Positions 25,560 through 34,646 of a stretch of 64,000 bases of DNA are shown here, piece by piece. Position numbers and translations under genes: made by a program. The stretch is from NCBI RefSeq assembly GCF_012641475.1, contig NZ_JABAIL010000005.1, forward strand, positions 1 to 64,000, read 5' to 3'. Each line of letters starts with the position of its first letter. Position 1 is the first letter of the stretch. The notes under the pieces were generated by a model. The model was not told where the DNA came from, made no database searches, and saw only the letters and a list, made by a program, of their open reading frames with translations. This DNA comes from Flammeovirga agarivorans. Lineage in GTDB: Bacteria; Bacteroidota; Bacteroidia; Cytophagales; Flammeovirgaceae.

Positions 25560-27248
25560 ATGAGTAATAACAACGAAACTGTCATCTTTTCGATGGCGGG
25601 TGTAACAAAAGTATACCCTCCAAATAAACAAGTTTTAAAAAACATATACCTGTCTTTTTTCTATGGTGCAAAGATTGGTGTTTTAGGTCTTAACGGTTCA
25701 GGTAAGTCTTCTTTATTGAGAATCATTGCTGGTGTTGATAAAGAATACAGAGGTGAAGTTGTTTTCTCTGATGGATATAGCATTGGTTACTTAGAACAAG
25801 AACCTAAATTAGATCCTGAAAAAACAGTGAAAGAGATCGTTCAAGAGGGCGCTCAAGAAACTGTTGATTTACTTCAAGAATTCGAAGAAATCAATTTAAA
25901 ATTTGCAGATCCAGATGTACTTGAAGATCCAGATGCAATGAATAAATTGATCGAGCGTCAAGGTGAAGTACAAGAAAGATTGGACCAATTGGATGCTTGG
26001 GAACTAGATAATAAATTAGAAAGAGCAATGGACGCTCTTCGTTGTCCTCCAGAAGACCAAAAAGTAGGTGTACTTTCAGGTGGTGAAAAACGTAGAGTAG
26101 CATTGTGTCGCTTGTTATTACAAGCACCTGATGTGCTTCTTCTTGATGAGCCTACCAACCACTTAGATGCGGAATCTGTATTCTGGTTAGAGCAACATTT
26201 ACAACAATACAAAGGTACAGTTATAGCCGTAACCCACGACCGTTATTTCTTGGATAACGTAGCAGGATGGATTTTAGAATTAGACAGAGGTGAAGGTATT
26301 CCTTGGCAGGGTAATTATTCTTCTTGGTTAGATCAGAAACAAAAGCGTTTAGCACAAGAAAATAAACAAGAAAGCAAACGTCAGAAGATTTTAGAAAGAG
26401 AGTTAGACTGGATTAGAATGTCACCAAAAGGTAGACAAGCGAAACAGAAAGCTCGTTTAAATTCATATGAGAACTTACTCAATGAAGAATCGAAGGAGAA
26501 AGAACAACAATTAGAACTTTACATTCCTGCAGGACCTCGTCTGGGAAGTAAAGTGATAGAAGCTAAGGGTGTAAAGATGGCTTTTGAAGATAAGCTACTA
26601 TATGAAGACCTTAACTTTACTCTTCCGCAAGGTGGTATTGTTGGTATCGTTGGGCCAAACGGTGTTGGTAAAACTACTTTATTCAAGTTAATCACTGGTC
26701 AACTAAAACCATTAGAAGGAACATTTGACGTTGGTGATACAGTAAAAATTGGATACATCGACCAAGAACATGCTTTAATGGACCCTTCTAAAACAGTTTG
26801 GGAAACTATCTCCGGAGGTAATGAACTGATGGATATTGGTGGAAAGCAGGTAAATTCAAGATCATATGTTTCAAAATTCAACTTTGCTGGTAACGACCAA
26901 TCGAAAAAGGTAGGTGATTTATCTGGTGGTATGAGAAACAGAGTTCAGTTAGCCATGACGTTAAAGGAAGGTTCTAACTTACTTCTTCTTGATGAACCTA
27001 CCAACGACTTGGACGTAAATACAATGCGTTCTTTAGAGGAAGCTTTAGAAAACTTTGCAGGTTGTGCAGTAATTATTTCCCACGACCGTTGGTTCCTTGA
27101 TAGATTAGCTACTCACCTTTTAGTATTCGAAGGCGACTCTACAGTTCGCTATTTTGAAGGTAACTTCACTGAATATGAGGCAAAAAGAAGAGAGGAAGTT
27201 GGTGATATCACACCAAAAAGATTGAAGTATAAAAAATTAATGAAATAA
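25560..27248 (+). CDS. ettA: Energy-dependent translational throttle protein EttA (ABC-F)
   Basis: An ABC-F ATPase that binds the ribosomal E site and gates the first elongation steps according to ATP/ADP ratio. The 562 residues hold two ABC domains. ABC1 has Walker A GLNGSGKS (43-50), signature LSGGEKRRVALCRLL and LLLDEPTNHLD. ABC2 has GPNGVGKT, LSGGMRNRVQLAM and LLLDEPTNDLD. Between them lies the tRNA-contacting linker with KQKRLAQENKQESKRQK and RMSPKGRQAKQKARL. The N-terminus (MAGVTKVYPPNKQVLKNI) follows E. coli EttA closely, which separates it from Uup and antibiotic-resistance ABC-Fs. It is monocistronic. Confidence 0.95.
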   Translation: MSNNNETVIFSMAGVTKVYPPNKQVLKNIYLSFFYGAKIGVLGLNGSGKSSLLRIIAGVDKEYRGEVVFSDGYSIGYLEQEPKLDPEKTVKEIVQEGAQETVDLLQEFEEINLKFADPDVLEDPDAMNKLIERQGEVQERLDQLDAWELDNKLERAMDALRCPPEDQKVGVLSGGEKRRVALCRLLLQAPDVLLLDEPTNHLDAESVFWLEQHLQQYKGTVIAVTHDRYFLDNVAGWILELDRGEGIPWQGNYSSWLDQKQKRLAQENKQESKRQKILERELDWIRMSPKGRQAKQKARLNSYENLLNEESKEKEQQLELYIPAGPRLGSKVIEAKGVKMAFEDKLLYEDLNFTLPQGGIVGIVGPNGVGKTTLFKLITGQLKPLEGTFDVGDTVKIGYIDQEHALMDPSKTVWETISGGNELMDIGGKQVNSRSYVSKFNFAGNDQSKKVGDLSGGMRNRVQLAMTLKEGSNLLLLDEPTNDLDVNTMRSLEEALENFAGCAVIISHDRWFLDRLATHLLVFEGDSTVRYFEGNFTEYEAKRREEVGDITPKRLKYKKLMK

Positions 27249-27272
27249 TTTTTTTCACTGAATATTAAAAAG

Positions 27273-27314
27273 ATGCTTTATTTACTATCTATTAGTAATT
27301 AAAGCATTTTTTTT
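27273..27314 (+). terminator. Terminator of ettA
   Basis: Fifteen-bp stem (27273-27287 with 27293-27307, one mismatch), five-nt loop, then eight T residues. Confidence 0.85.
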
Positions 27315-27402
27315 CAACCGAAAAGCCTTTATTTTTGTAATTGGTGTTCATCAATTAATAGATGACTCATTAAGATCAAAAAGTATTTCTTAAATAGAAA
27401 GT

Positions 27403-29430
27403 ATGCAAGACGTTATTCGTTTATTACCTGAATCATTAGCCAACCAAATAGCTGCAGGTGAAGTGGTACAGCGCCCCGCTTCAGTTGTCAAAGAGTTGGT
27501 AGAAAATGCCATAGATGCTGGCAGTGATTCTATTGTACTTAAGGTAAAAGACGCTGGTAAAACGCTTATACAAGTAATCGATAATGGTTGCGGTATGTCT
27601 GAAACTGACGTACGTATGAGTTTTGAACGTCATGCTACATCAAAAATTCATACTACATCTGATCTATTTAATATCAATACTTTTGGCTTTAGAGGTGAAG
27701 CGCTAGCTTCTATTGCTGCAGTTGCACAAGTTATTGTTAAGACAAGACGAGAGGAGGATGAACTAGGAACTTTAGTTGATATTGAAGGTTCTGAGGTAAA
27801 AAATCAGGAACCTACTCAAACACCAAAAGGAACAAGCTTCTCTGTCAAAAACCTCTTTTTTAACGTTCCTGCAAGAAGAAAATTCTTAAAATCGAACCCG
27901 GTAGAATTAAAGCATATTATCGATGAGTTTCAAAGAGTAGCTTTGGCTAACCCTGAAATTTCGATGACTATGATTTCCGATGATAAGGAACTTTATAATC
28001 TAAGAGGTGGTAACATTGCAAAGAGAATTGTTTCTATGTTTGGTAAATCTTACCAAGAACAATTATACCCTTGCCATGAAGACTTGGATGTAATTAAGGT
28101 CAAAGGTTATATCGGTAAACCCGAAAACGCTAAAAAAACTAGAGGAGAACAATTCTTTTTTGTTAACGGTAGGTACATCAAGCATTCTGCATTAAATCAT
28201 GCGATCATGACTGCTTATGATAGTATTCTTCCAGAAAACACCTTCCCTTTTTACTTACTGTTTATTGAATGTGACCCCGCTGACGTAGATGTCAATGTTC
28301 ATCCAACAAAAACAGAAGTTAAATTCGCAGATGAACGTACTACATACGCAATAGTCAGTGCTGCTGTTAAACAAGCTCTTGCTAGTTATGGAATAACACC
28401 ATCAATTGATTTTGGTATAGATGTAAACTTTGCGAAAGATGGAACTCCTACATCTGGAATTACATCAAAAGGAAGTATGATCCCTCCTATGGAGTCGGAC
28501 TTAACTTCTAATATTCCGGATTTACCATCGACAAATTCAGATAATAATTTTACATCAGAAAGTAATAATGTAAGTTCTGGTAGTAATGGTGTAGATGATT
28601 TTGCAATCAATGTTTCTTTCGATCAAAGAGACAATACATCCTCTGATGATTATGTTAAAGTTTCTTCTCGCTTAAATTCATGGAATCAGCCTTCGGATGA
28701 TATGCCTGACTTTACGCCATGGTCTCCTATAGAAGAAACTTCCTCTGCAAATAACTTTTCTTCAGAAGAAACTCCTGAAGAACCTATTACTTACAGTAGT
28801 AGAGCAAATGATTTAGAACAAAGTGATAACGTTCAAAAGGAAGTCGATCGCTTTCCTTCTGATAATGTAATTCCAATCCAGTTACACCATAAGTACATCA
28901 TGTATCAAGTAAAGTCTGGAGTGATGTTAATGGATCAGGAAGCTGCACATGAACGTATTTTATACGAAAAGTTTTTAAGTCAGATGGAAAATAGTAGTGG
29001 TGTTTCTCAACAGCTATTATTTCCTAAAAAAGTCGTATTAAACTTATCTGATTTTGCTATTTTCACTGAGTATAGTCAAGAAATTGCCGCTTTAGGTTTT
29101 GGTTTTGAACTTGAAGGAAATGATACTGTCGTTATTAAAGGTATCCCTACTTTAATTCAAGGAAATGATGAACAGGAAATCATCGAAGAACTTATCGAAC
29201 AATTAAAACACAACAAGGAAGAGTTGAGAATTTCTGCCAACGAAAATATTGCTCGATCATTAGCAAAAAGGGCTTGTATAAAAAGTGGACAGCCTTTGGA
29301 GCTTCAAGAAATGAAATCAATGATCGAACAATTGTTCTCTTGCACTTCTCCTAATTATACACCTGAAGGTAAAAAGACTGTTGTTTTAATGGATACAGCA
29401 CAGATTGAAGGTCTATTTAATTTGAGATAA
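27403..29430 (+). CDS. mutL: DNA mismatch repair protein MutL
   Basis: MutL couples MutS mismatch recognition to strand removal. The 675-residue protein has an N-terminal GHKL ATPase (residues 1-335) with IAAGEVVQRP, KELVENAIDAG (catalytic E33), IDNGCGM and GFRGEALASI. A low-complexity, Ser/Asn/Asp-rich linker spans about 345-485. The C-terminal dimerisation domain (about 486-675) has DQEAAHERILYE (D511-E522), the place of the endonuclease motif DQHA-x2-E-x4-E, but with Glu in place of His. The expected CPHGRP block reads CTSPNYTPEGK. The nicking activity may therefore be absent, as in E. coli MutL. A possible TATTTTTG promoter box lies about 75 bp upstream. Confidence 0.97.
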   Translation: MQDVIRLLPESLANQIAAGEVVQRPASVVKELVENAIDAGSDSIVLKVKDAGKTLIQVIDNGCGMSETDVRMSFERHATSKIHTTSDLFNINTFGFRGEALASIAAVAQVIVKTRREEDELGTLVDIEGSEVKNQEPTQTPKGTSFSVKNLFFNVPARRKFLKSNPVELKHIIDEFQRVALANPEISMTMISDDKELYNLRGGNIAKRIVSMFGKSYQEQLYPCHEDLDVIKVKGYIGKPENAKKTRGEQFFFVNGRYIKHSALNHAIMTAYDSILPENTFPFYLLFIECDPADVDVNVHPTKTEVKFADERTTYAIVSAAVKQALASYGITPSIDFGIDVNFAKDGTPTSGITSKGSMIPPMESDLTSNIPDLPSTNSDNNFTSESNNVSSGSNGVDDFAINVSFDQRDNTSSDDYVKVSSRLNSWNQPSDDMPDFTPWSPIEETSSANNFSSEETPEEPITYSSRANDLEQSDNVQKEVDRFPSDNVIPIQLHHKYIMYQVKSGVMLMDQEAAHERILYEKFLSQMENSSGVSQQLLFPKKVVLNLSDFAIFTEYSQEIAALGFGFELEGNDTVVIKGIPTLIQGNDEQEIIEELIEQLKHNKEELRISANENIARSLAKRACIKSGQPLELQEMKSMIEQLFSCTSPNYTPEGKKTVVLMDTAQIEGLFNLR

Positions 29431-29458
29431 TTTTACTTAAACGTAAATCTACATAAAT

Positions 29459-29509
29459 AAAAAAGCCTTGAAGGAAATAGGTATATACCCTAACCTTCAA
29501 GGCTTTTTT
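29459..29509. terminator. Bidirectional terminator between mutL and a lipoprotein gene
   Basis: Perfect 14-bp stem AAAAGCCTTGAAGG (29461-29474) / CCTTCAAGGCTTTT (29494-29507), with T-runs on both strands between convergent genes. Confidence 0.9.
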
Positions 29510-29517
29510 GATGAGTT

Positions 29518-30075
29518 CTATTTTGTATATTTTACTACTTTTATTGACGTTGAAATTAATTGTCTTTTATTCTCTACTTTATACCAATGCTTCTCATTAG
29601 AAAGTTCCGAAATATTAATACCTTCAATTTTCAGTAACTCTTTTAATGTCATCTCAAAAGAAGCTTTGATAACATCAACCCTACCATTGATAGTATAAAT
29701 ATTGATGAACTCATTCTCACCAATAATAAGATTTAGTTCTGTTGCTTCTTTACTAATTTCATATACATCACACATTTGGTGAGTATTTCTATTTTCAGAA
29801 ATTACATTAGCATGCTTTTTAACAAGACCCTTCTCTATTTCTGTAGTACCATCATCTGTAATGTTATCTCCATCCTCTGGTGTACCAGGGATTCTATCAC
29901 TTGGTGTCTGGCCATTGTCTAAATCAATGTCTCCATCACCAGGGTCTTTATCTTTACCAGGAGTTTGCTCTCCTCCTATTCGATCATTTGTAATTGGTTC
30001 ATAATCACTCCCATTATTACATGAAGTGAATGATAAAACAGTGATTACAGCGATTAATTTAATTAGGTTTTTCAT
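29518..30075 (-). CDS. Lipoprotein of unknown function
   Basis: A 185-residue protein. Residues 1-19 form a lipoprotein signal with lipobox SFTSC (C19). An Asp/Gly/Pro-rich tether (about residues 20-85, with repeats such as DPGDGDIDLDNGQTP) follows, then a small globular domain of about 100 residues containing HANVISENRNTHQMCDVYEI and a Lys-rich end. The acidic tether resembles calcium-binding or surface-exposure linkers of Bacteroidota lipoproteins. I do not recognise the C-terminal domain. The gene is isolated; its 3' end shares the mutL terminator. Confidence 0.72.
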   Translation of the reverse strand: MKNLIKLIAVITVLSFTSCNNGSDYEPITNDRIGGEQTPGKDKDPGDGDIDLDNGQTPSDRIPGTPEDGDNITDDGTTEIEKGLVKKHANVISENRNTHQMCDVYEISKEATELNLIIGENEFINIYTINGRVDVIKASFEMTLKELLKIEGINISELSNEKHWYKVENKRQLISTSIKVVKYTK

Positions 30076-30387
30076 TTAATTTTAGATTGATATTTAATTA
30101 TTAAGGTGTACTCCACACCCATTGGTTTTAATGTCATTCGTTACCATAAGAGATGGATAATTTATTGTATTCGAATTTTTAAATTAGAAGAAAGGCTCGA
30201 TATCTTTTATTATCCTCTTTGTATAGATTGACAATTCAAAGGTGTATATTAGTTTAATATCAATCAAATAAATTAAGCTGTATCTAGTTTGAATGGGCTG
30301 ATGAAAATAATCGTTGGACTTTAAAAGGTAATTCTTCTATCAGAAACCTAATTTGATAGAAGAATTTACACTTTAGTTATTTCTATT
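30076..30387. other. Gene-free region holding the hairpin after the pterin dehydratase gene
   Basis: This 312-bp stretch lies upstream of the lipoprotein gene. A perfect 13-bp inverted repeat, AATTCTTCTATCA (30330-30342) / TGATAGAAGAATT (30354-30366), lies 22 nt past the pterin dehydratase stop and probably ends that transcript, with a weak T stretch on the minus strand. No consensus promoter for the lipoprotein gene was found. Confidence 0.55.
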
Positions 30388-30624
30388 CTAAGCGATTAAT
30401 TCATCAATAGCTTTTGCTAATTTTCTATCTTTTTCTGTGATCGTGTTTCCTGCGTCATGAGTTGTTAGAGCTATTTCAACTGTATTCCAGACATTCGACC
30501 AATTAGGGTGATGTTGGTGTTGTTCTGCTAAAAATGCTACCCTAGTCATAAAAGCAAAAGCTTCTGAAAAATCTTTAAACGTAAAAGTCTTTTGTAATTG
30601 ATTATTGGTTTCTTTCCAATCCAT
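30388..30624 (-). CDS. phhB: Pterin-4a-carbinolamine dehydratase (PCD/DCoH)
   Basis: The enzyme dehydrates 4a-hydroxytetrahydrobiopterin formed by aromatic amino-acid hydroxylases. The protein is 78 residues, slightly short for the family (usually about 95-110) because the N-terminal strand is trimmed. The active-site block HQHHPNWSNVWNTVEIALTTH has the conserved H-x-H-H-P-x-W pattern (H36, H38-H39, W42), and KDFSEAFAFMTRVAFLAE and GNTITEKDRKLAKAID are typical. It is a single gene; no phenylalanine hydroxylase lies nearby. Fumarylacetoacetase of the same tyrosine route is encoded 30 kb away. Confidence 0.9.
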   Translation of the reverse strand: MDWKETNNQLQKTFTFKDFSEAFAFMTRVAFLAEQHQHHPNWSNVWNTVEIALTTHDAGNTITEKDRKLAKAIDELIA

Positions 30625-30671
30625 AGTGATAAGTATGTTTATTGATGATATTCAAAGATACAGAAATCGAT

Positions 30672-30706
30672 AAAAAGAAAAAGCCGGTACATTATTGTAC
30701 CGGCTT
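30672..30706 (-). terminator. Terminator of purH
   Basis: Ten-bp GC-rich stem AAGCCGGTAC (30681-30690) / GTACCGGCTT (30697-30706) followed on the minus strand by TTTTTCTTTTT. Confidence 0.88.
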
Positions 30707-30738
30707 GATCATAATAGTAATGTTACTATTTATATTTT

Positions 30739-32283
30739 CTAGTGCTTGAAGTGACGTACACCTGTCATTACCATTGCTACATCGTTCTCATTACAGTAAT
30801 CTACAGATAATTGATCCTTGATAGATCCACCTGGTTGAATTACAGCTTTGATTCCTTCTTTTTGTGCTAATTCAACACAATCAGGGAATGGGAAGAATGC
30901 ATCTGAAGCCATTACTGCCTCTGATAAATCAAAACCGAAACTCTTTGCTTTTGCAATAGCTTGGTTTAATGCATCTACTCTTGATGTTTGACCAACACCA
31001 CTAGCGAATAACTGACCATCTTTTGCTAAAACAATTGCATTAGACTTCGTATGCTTACAGATTTTGTTTGCGAACAATAAAGCATTTACTTCAGAATCTG
31101 AAGGTGCTTTTTCTGTAGCTACTGTTAAGTCTTCAGCAGTTTCTGTTTTTAAATCTTTATCTTGTGCTAAAACACCATTAAGTAAAGATTTAAACTGGAT
31201 ACCACCTGTAGCAATATCTTTTCTATTTAAGATAATTCTATTTTTCTTTCCTTTAAGTAATTCTAAAGCATCTGCATCAAAAGATGGTGCAATAACTACT
31301 TCACAGAATAACTTATGAATTTCTTCTGCTGCAGCTAAAGTGATAGGTTGGTTAGCGATAAGTACACCACCAAACGCTGAAACTGGATCACAAGCTAATG
31401 CCTTAACATATGCATCTTTGATATCGCTACCTAAAGCAACACCACAAGCATTTGTATGCTTAAGGATAGCAAATGCTGCTCCTTCTAAAGCTGGGAATTC
31501 ATCAATTAAAGAAACTGCCGCATCTACATCTACAAGGTTATTATAAGAAAGCTCTTTACCATTTAACTGGTCGAACATGTCTGACAATTCACCATAGAAT
31601 GTACCACTTTGGTGAGGGTTCTCGCCATAACGTAATGTTTTAGCCGAACGCTCTGTTACTTTAAATGCTGGGATCTTTTCTTCCTCTTCTGCTTCGACTG
31701 CACTATTGAAGTAATCGAAGATTTTTGCATCATAATGAGAAGAAATATCGAATGCTTTTGCTGCGAAACGCATACGATCTTTAAGTTCTGTAGCACCATT
31801 TTTCTCTGAAAGAATCTGAGCTACTTCATCATACTGCTCTCTTGAAGATACAATTAATGTATCCTTGTAGTTTTTAGCAGCTGCACGAATTAATGAGATA
31901 CCACCGATATCTACTTTTTCAACAATGGCTTGATGCTCTGCACCAGATGCTACTGTTTCTTCAAAAGGATAAAGATCTACAATTACTAGATCAATGTTAG
32001 GGATACCAAATTCAGCAATTTGTGCTTGATCTTGTTCGTTGTCTCCTCTGTTAAGGATACCACCGAAAATCTTAGGATGTAAAGTCTTTACTCGTCCTCC
32101 TAGGATAGAAGGGTAAGAAGTTAAGTCTTCAACAGCCGTTACTTCGGCTCCTAGTTCTTCTATAAAACTCTGTGTGCCACCTGTAGAATAAATAGTGACG
32201 CCATTTTCTTGAAGGAGTTTTACAATTGGCGCTAGATTGTCTTTGTAAAAAACCGAAATTAAAGCTGATTCAACCTTTTTCAT
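30739..32283 (-). CDS. purH: Bifunctional AICAR transformylase / IMP cyclohydrolase PurH
   Basis: PurH catalyses the last two steps of de novo purine synthesis, AICAR to FAICAR to IMP. The 514-residue length is normal. The N-terminal MGS-like cyclohydrolase (about residues 1-195) has YSTGGTQSFIEELG, GGRVKTLHPKIFGGIL and DLVIVDLYPFEETV. The C-terminal transformylase (about 200-514) has LRYGENPHQSGTFYG, AFAILKHTNACGVALG, DPVSAFGGVLIANQ, KSNAIVLAKDG and a final AVIQPGGSIKDQ. It is transcribed alone, with its own terminator. A TATTTTTG box (complement of 32319-32326) lies upstream, but no good -33 was seen. No purine riboswitch is evident. Confidence 0.97.
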   Translation of the reverse strand: MKKVESALISVFYKDNLAPIVKLLQENGVTIYSTGGTQSFIEELGAEVTAVEDLTSYPSILGGRVKTLHPKIFGGILNRGDNEQDQAQIAEFGIPNIDLVIVDLYPFEETVASGAEHQAIVEKVDIGGISLIRAAAKNYKDTLIVSSREQYDEVAQILSEKNGATELKDRMRFAAKAFDISSHYDAKIFDYFNSAVEAEEEEKIPAFKVTERSAKTLRYGENPHQSGTFYGELSDMFDQLNGKELSYNNLVDVDAAVSLIDEFPALEGAAFAILKHTNACGVALGSDIKDAYVKALACDPVSAFGGVLIANQPITLAAAEEIHKLFCEVVIAPSFDADALELLKGKKNRIILNRKDIATGGIQFKSLLNGVLAQDKDLKTETAEDLTVATEKAPSDSEVNALLFANKICKHTKSNAIVLAKDGQLFASGVGQTSRVDALNQAIAKAKSFGFDLSEAVMASDAFFPFPDCVELAQKEGIKAVIQPGGSIKDQLSVDYCNENDVAMVMTGVRHFKH

Positions 32284-32427
32284 ATTCGTTTGATAATCTT
32301 TAGTTTATGATTATGGCGCAAAAATAATCAATTCAAGTAAAAAAAATATCCTTTAACCCGAAAAAGGTTCATTTTTTTACTTACAGATAAGGTAAAAATC
32401 ACCCTATCTGTAAGCAATAGTTAGTAA

Positions 32428-33036
32428 TTAACTTTTAGTAACTAAAGTGTTTAACGTTACGAACGATTTATGTAGTTCGATAACTTGAGGAACAATTAAA
32501 TGTTTTTCATCATTATTGATCACAAAATCGGCAAGAGTTGATAACTCTTCTTCCTGTCTTTGCTTATCAATAATTTCTTCAATTTGATGTTGTGGTCGAT
32601 TATCCCGAGAAAGGACTCTCTTTATACGATCTTCGTATGGAGCTCTTACAACAATCACCTTATCAAGTGATTTGTATTGTTCATTGGTAAACATCAGCGC
32701 AGCTTCTTTAATCACATACGCATTTTTCAACAACTGGATTTTTACCCAATCGTCATAATGCTGTTTAACCCGAGGATGAACAATTTCATTCATTTTTTCT
32801 AATTTCTCTTTACTAGAGAAAATCTGATTGGCTAGGTATTTCTTATTTAGATAGCCATTTGGGAAATAGGATTCAGCTCCAAAATTAGATTTAACAAGAT
32901 CAATAATTTCTGGGTCTTCAACCATTAACATTTTCGCGGAATTATCGGCATTGTAAATAGGTACACCTAAAACTTTAAAAAGTCTACAGATGTAACTTTT
33001 ACCGGCACCAATTCCACCTGTGATGCCAACTTGCAT
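32428..33036 (-). CDS. coaE: Dephospho-CoA kinase CoaE
   Basis: CoaE phosphorylates dephospho-CoA on the ribose 3'-OH, the last step of coenzyme A synthesis. The 202-residue protein shows the P-loop GITGGIGAGKS (residues 4-14), YNADNSAK in the substrate region, EIVHPRVKQHYDDW and the lid/arginine segment RVLSRDNRPQHQIEEII. It follows the YbbR gene by 11 bp and is the last gene of that transcript. A 10-bp hairpin at 32380-32414 lies after the stop but lacks a T-run. Confidence 0.95.
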   Translation of the reverse strand: MQVGITGGIGAGKSYICRLFKVLGVPIYNADNSAKMLMVEDPEIIDLVKSNFGAESYFPNGYLNKKYLANQIFSSKEKLEKMNEIVHPRVKQHYDDWVKIQLLKNAYVIKEAALMFTNEQYKSLDKVIVVRAPYEDRIKRVLSRDNRPQHQIEEIIDKQRQEEELSTLADFVINNDEKHLIVPQVIELHKSFVTLNTLVTKS

Positions 33037-33047
33037 AATTTTAATTT

Positions 33048-34091
33048 TTATCTCGTTGTTTTGATCACCCTTAATTTTTTAGGGGATAGGATAATATTTT
33101 CGTAAAAATCTTCTACAAACACCTTTGGTGTTACCGTTGAGTCGTTCCAGTCTATATCCTTATAGTCAACAACTACAGGTATAGTATCTACGCTATTTAT
33201 CAAGTCTTCTCTGATAATATAACTAATATACACATCTTTAGGCTGTAATAAAAAGATTGAATCTGTAGATTCCTCAATATCAGGGAAGTTCACCTTAAAA
33301 AGCTTTGTTTTTTCAGTGGTCGAAATGAAGTAAGATACATCAAAAGAGACCTTAACTTCATCATATTGAGAAACAATTAGACTTTTCTCATTATCTACAG
33401 GAATTCTAACAGGTATGTATTCATTTAAATTTTCAGCAATTGGATCTGCATCTTCCGAAGATAATTTCAAATCACTTGGAAAATGAGACAGTTCTGTACT
33501 TGGTCCTCTAAAAATTATACTATCTGGTACTACTTTCACAGCACCTACCCTTTTATAGCCATTTTGAAAATGAAAAGATGTAGTATCAATTTTTACTGCT
33601 AACTTTTTATTGGTTAATGTATCGTAGTCAAAGGCGAGAGTATCCTCAACAATATAATTTACCTTTAACCCTTTTAAAACTTGAGAAAGTTCTTTTAGTA
33701 AAAACTTACCCGCTATATACTTAACGGAAACGGGGTCTTCTAAGTTTATATTTAACTTACTATTTCCCATTCCTAATGATTTACTTAATAAAGTCCAGCC
33801 ATTTCCTGTAGCATTGACACTCACATGATTAGGGGGTTCCTGAAGTGCCACGACATTGTCCTCGCTGATTTTTACTTTTACAGGTATCTCTATTGTTGAA
33901 GTATGGTCTTCATTTAATGAATGGAAGATCCAGAAAATAAAAGCCGTCGTCAAGCAAACCATCATGGCACTCCAATCCCACCGCTTAATATCTTGAAGGA
34001 AAGAATTATCCTCAATCAAAAGATTAAGTTGTTCTTCTGCCCATTCAACAAGCTTTTTAAAATCTGGGATATGGTATTTTCTATCCGGCAT
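33048..34091 (-). CDS. YbbR-domain membrane protein
   Basis: A 347-residue protein with one N-terminal membrane helix (about residues 45-62, MMVCLTTAFIFWIFHSL) and a periplasmic part of three or four YbbR-like beta repeats (about 70-345), for example IEIPVKVKISEDNVVALQEPPNHVSV and YIPVRIPVDNEKSLIVSQYDEVKVSF, both cited from about residues 72-97 and 228-253. In Firmicutes YbbR (CdaR) regulates the diadenylate cyclase CdaA; here no cdaA is adjacent. The place between yajC and coaE is typical for the phylum. A terminator separates it from yajC, so it is transcribed with coaE only. Confidence 0.85.
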   Translation of the reverse strand: MPDRKYHIPDFKKLVEWAEEQLNLLIEDNSFLQDIKRWDWSAMMVCLTTAFIFWIFHSLNEDHTSTIEIPVKVKISEDNVVALQEPPNHVSVNATGNGWTLLSKSLGMGNSKLNINLEDPVSVKYIAGKFLLKELSQVLKGLKVNYIVEDTLAFDYDTLTNKKLAVKIDTTSFHFQNGYKRVGAVKVVPDSIIFRGPSTELSHFPSDLKLSSEDADPIAENLNEYIPVRIPVDNEKSLIVSQYDEVKVSFDVSYFISTTEKTKLFKVNFPDIEESTDSIFLLQPKDVYISYIIREDLINSVDTIPVVVDYKDIDWNDSTVTPKVFVEDFYENIILSPKKLRVIKTTR

Positions 34092-34143
34092 AAACCTTTT
34101 ACTTAACTATAGTACTAATAAATGATGTTTCATCATTCAAAAA

Positions 34144-34183
34144 TAAAAAAACCGTAGTAGAAATCTAATTTCAGCTACGGTTT
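34144..34183 (-). terminator. Terminator of yajC
   Basis: Nine-bp stem AAACCGTAG (34149-34157) / CTACGGTTT (34175-34183) with an inner GAAAT/ATTTC extension and a T-run on the minus strand. Confidence 0.82.
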
Positions 34184-34211
34184 ACAAGATACTTATAAAG
34201 GAAGTATTTAT

Positions 34212-34547
34212 TTAGTCTTTTTTCTCTTTCTTCTTACCAAAAACAATGTTTGTGTTTTCTGCTGAGATTGAAGACTTTTCAAAAGTTACTTTAACGCCTC
34301 TATCAATTTCTAAAATTACTGTAGAGCTCTTCACTTCAACGATTTTACCGTGCATTCCACTGATTGTAACAACATTTTGTCCTTTCTTAATAGCATCAGA
34401 GAATTTTTGTTGATCTTTTTGTTTCTTCTGTTGCGGACGAATCATAAAGAAGTAAAATACTGCGATCATACCAACGATCATCACAATGTTCATGATACCA
34501 TTAGGATCTCCAGCTACTTGAAGTAAGATATTATTTAAAACGTTCAT
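34212..34547 (-). CDS. yajC: Preprotein translocase accessory subunit YajC
   Basis: YajC associates with SecDF and the SecYEG translocon in the inner membrane. The 111-residue protein has one membrane helix (about residues 18-37, IMNIVMIVGMIAVFYFFMIR), the family signature FFMIRPQQKKQKDQQKF and a cytosolic SH3-like domain with GQNVVTISGMHGKIVEV and a C-terminal Lys-rich tail. It lies in the conserved nusB-to-coaE gene block but is bounded by terminators on both sides. Confidence 0.95.
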   Translation of the reverse strand: MNVLNNILLQVAGDPNGIMNIVMIVGMIAVFYFFMIRPQQKKQKDQQKFSDAIKKGQNVVTISGMHGKIVEVKSSTVILEIDRGVKVTFEKSSISAENTNIVFGKKKEKKD

Positions 34548-34579
34548 TTTGTTGTTATTTTTATATTAGCCACAAAAAT

Positions 34580-34622
34580 ACAAACCTCTACTAGGTTATG
34601 AGCCTAATAGAGGTTTTTTTTT
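34580..34622. terminator. Hairpin between the DUF1573 lipoprotein gene and yajC
   Basis: Nine-bp outer stem AAACCTCTA (34582-34590) / TAGAGGTTT (34608-34616) plus an inner TAGGTT/AGCCTA stem. T9 follows on the plus strand; on the minus strand the tract TTTGTATTTTTG follows. Confidence 0.75.
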
Positions 34623-34646
34623 GTGAAAATTAAAAAAGAAGTCAGA

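Noticed and set aside
32380-32414. Terminator after coaE
   Set aside because: The 10-bp hairpin is real, but no T-run follows it on the coding strand, so it is not reported as an intrinsic terminator.
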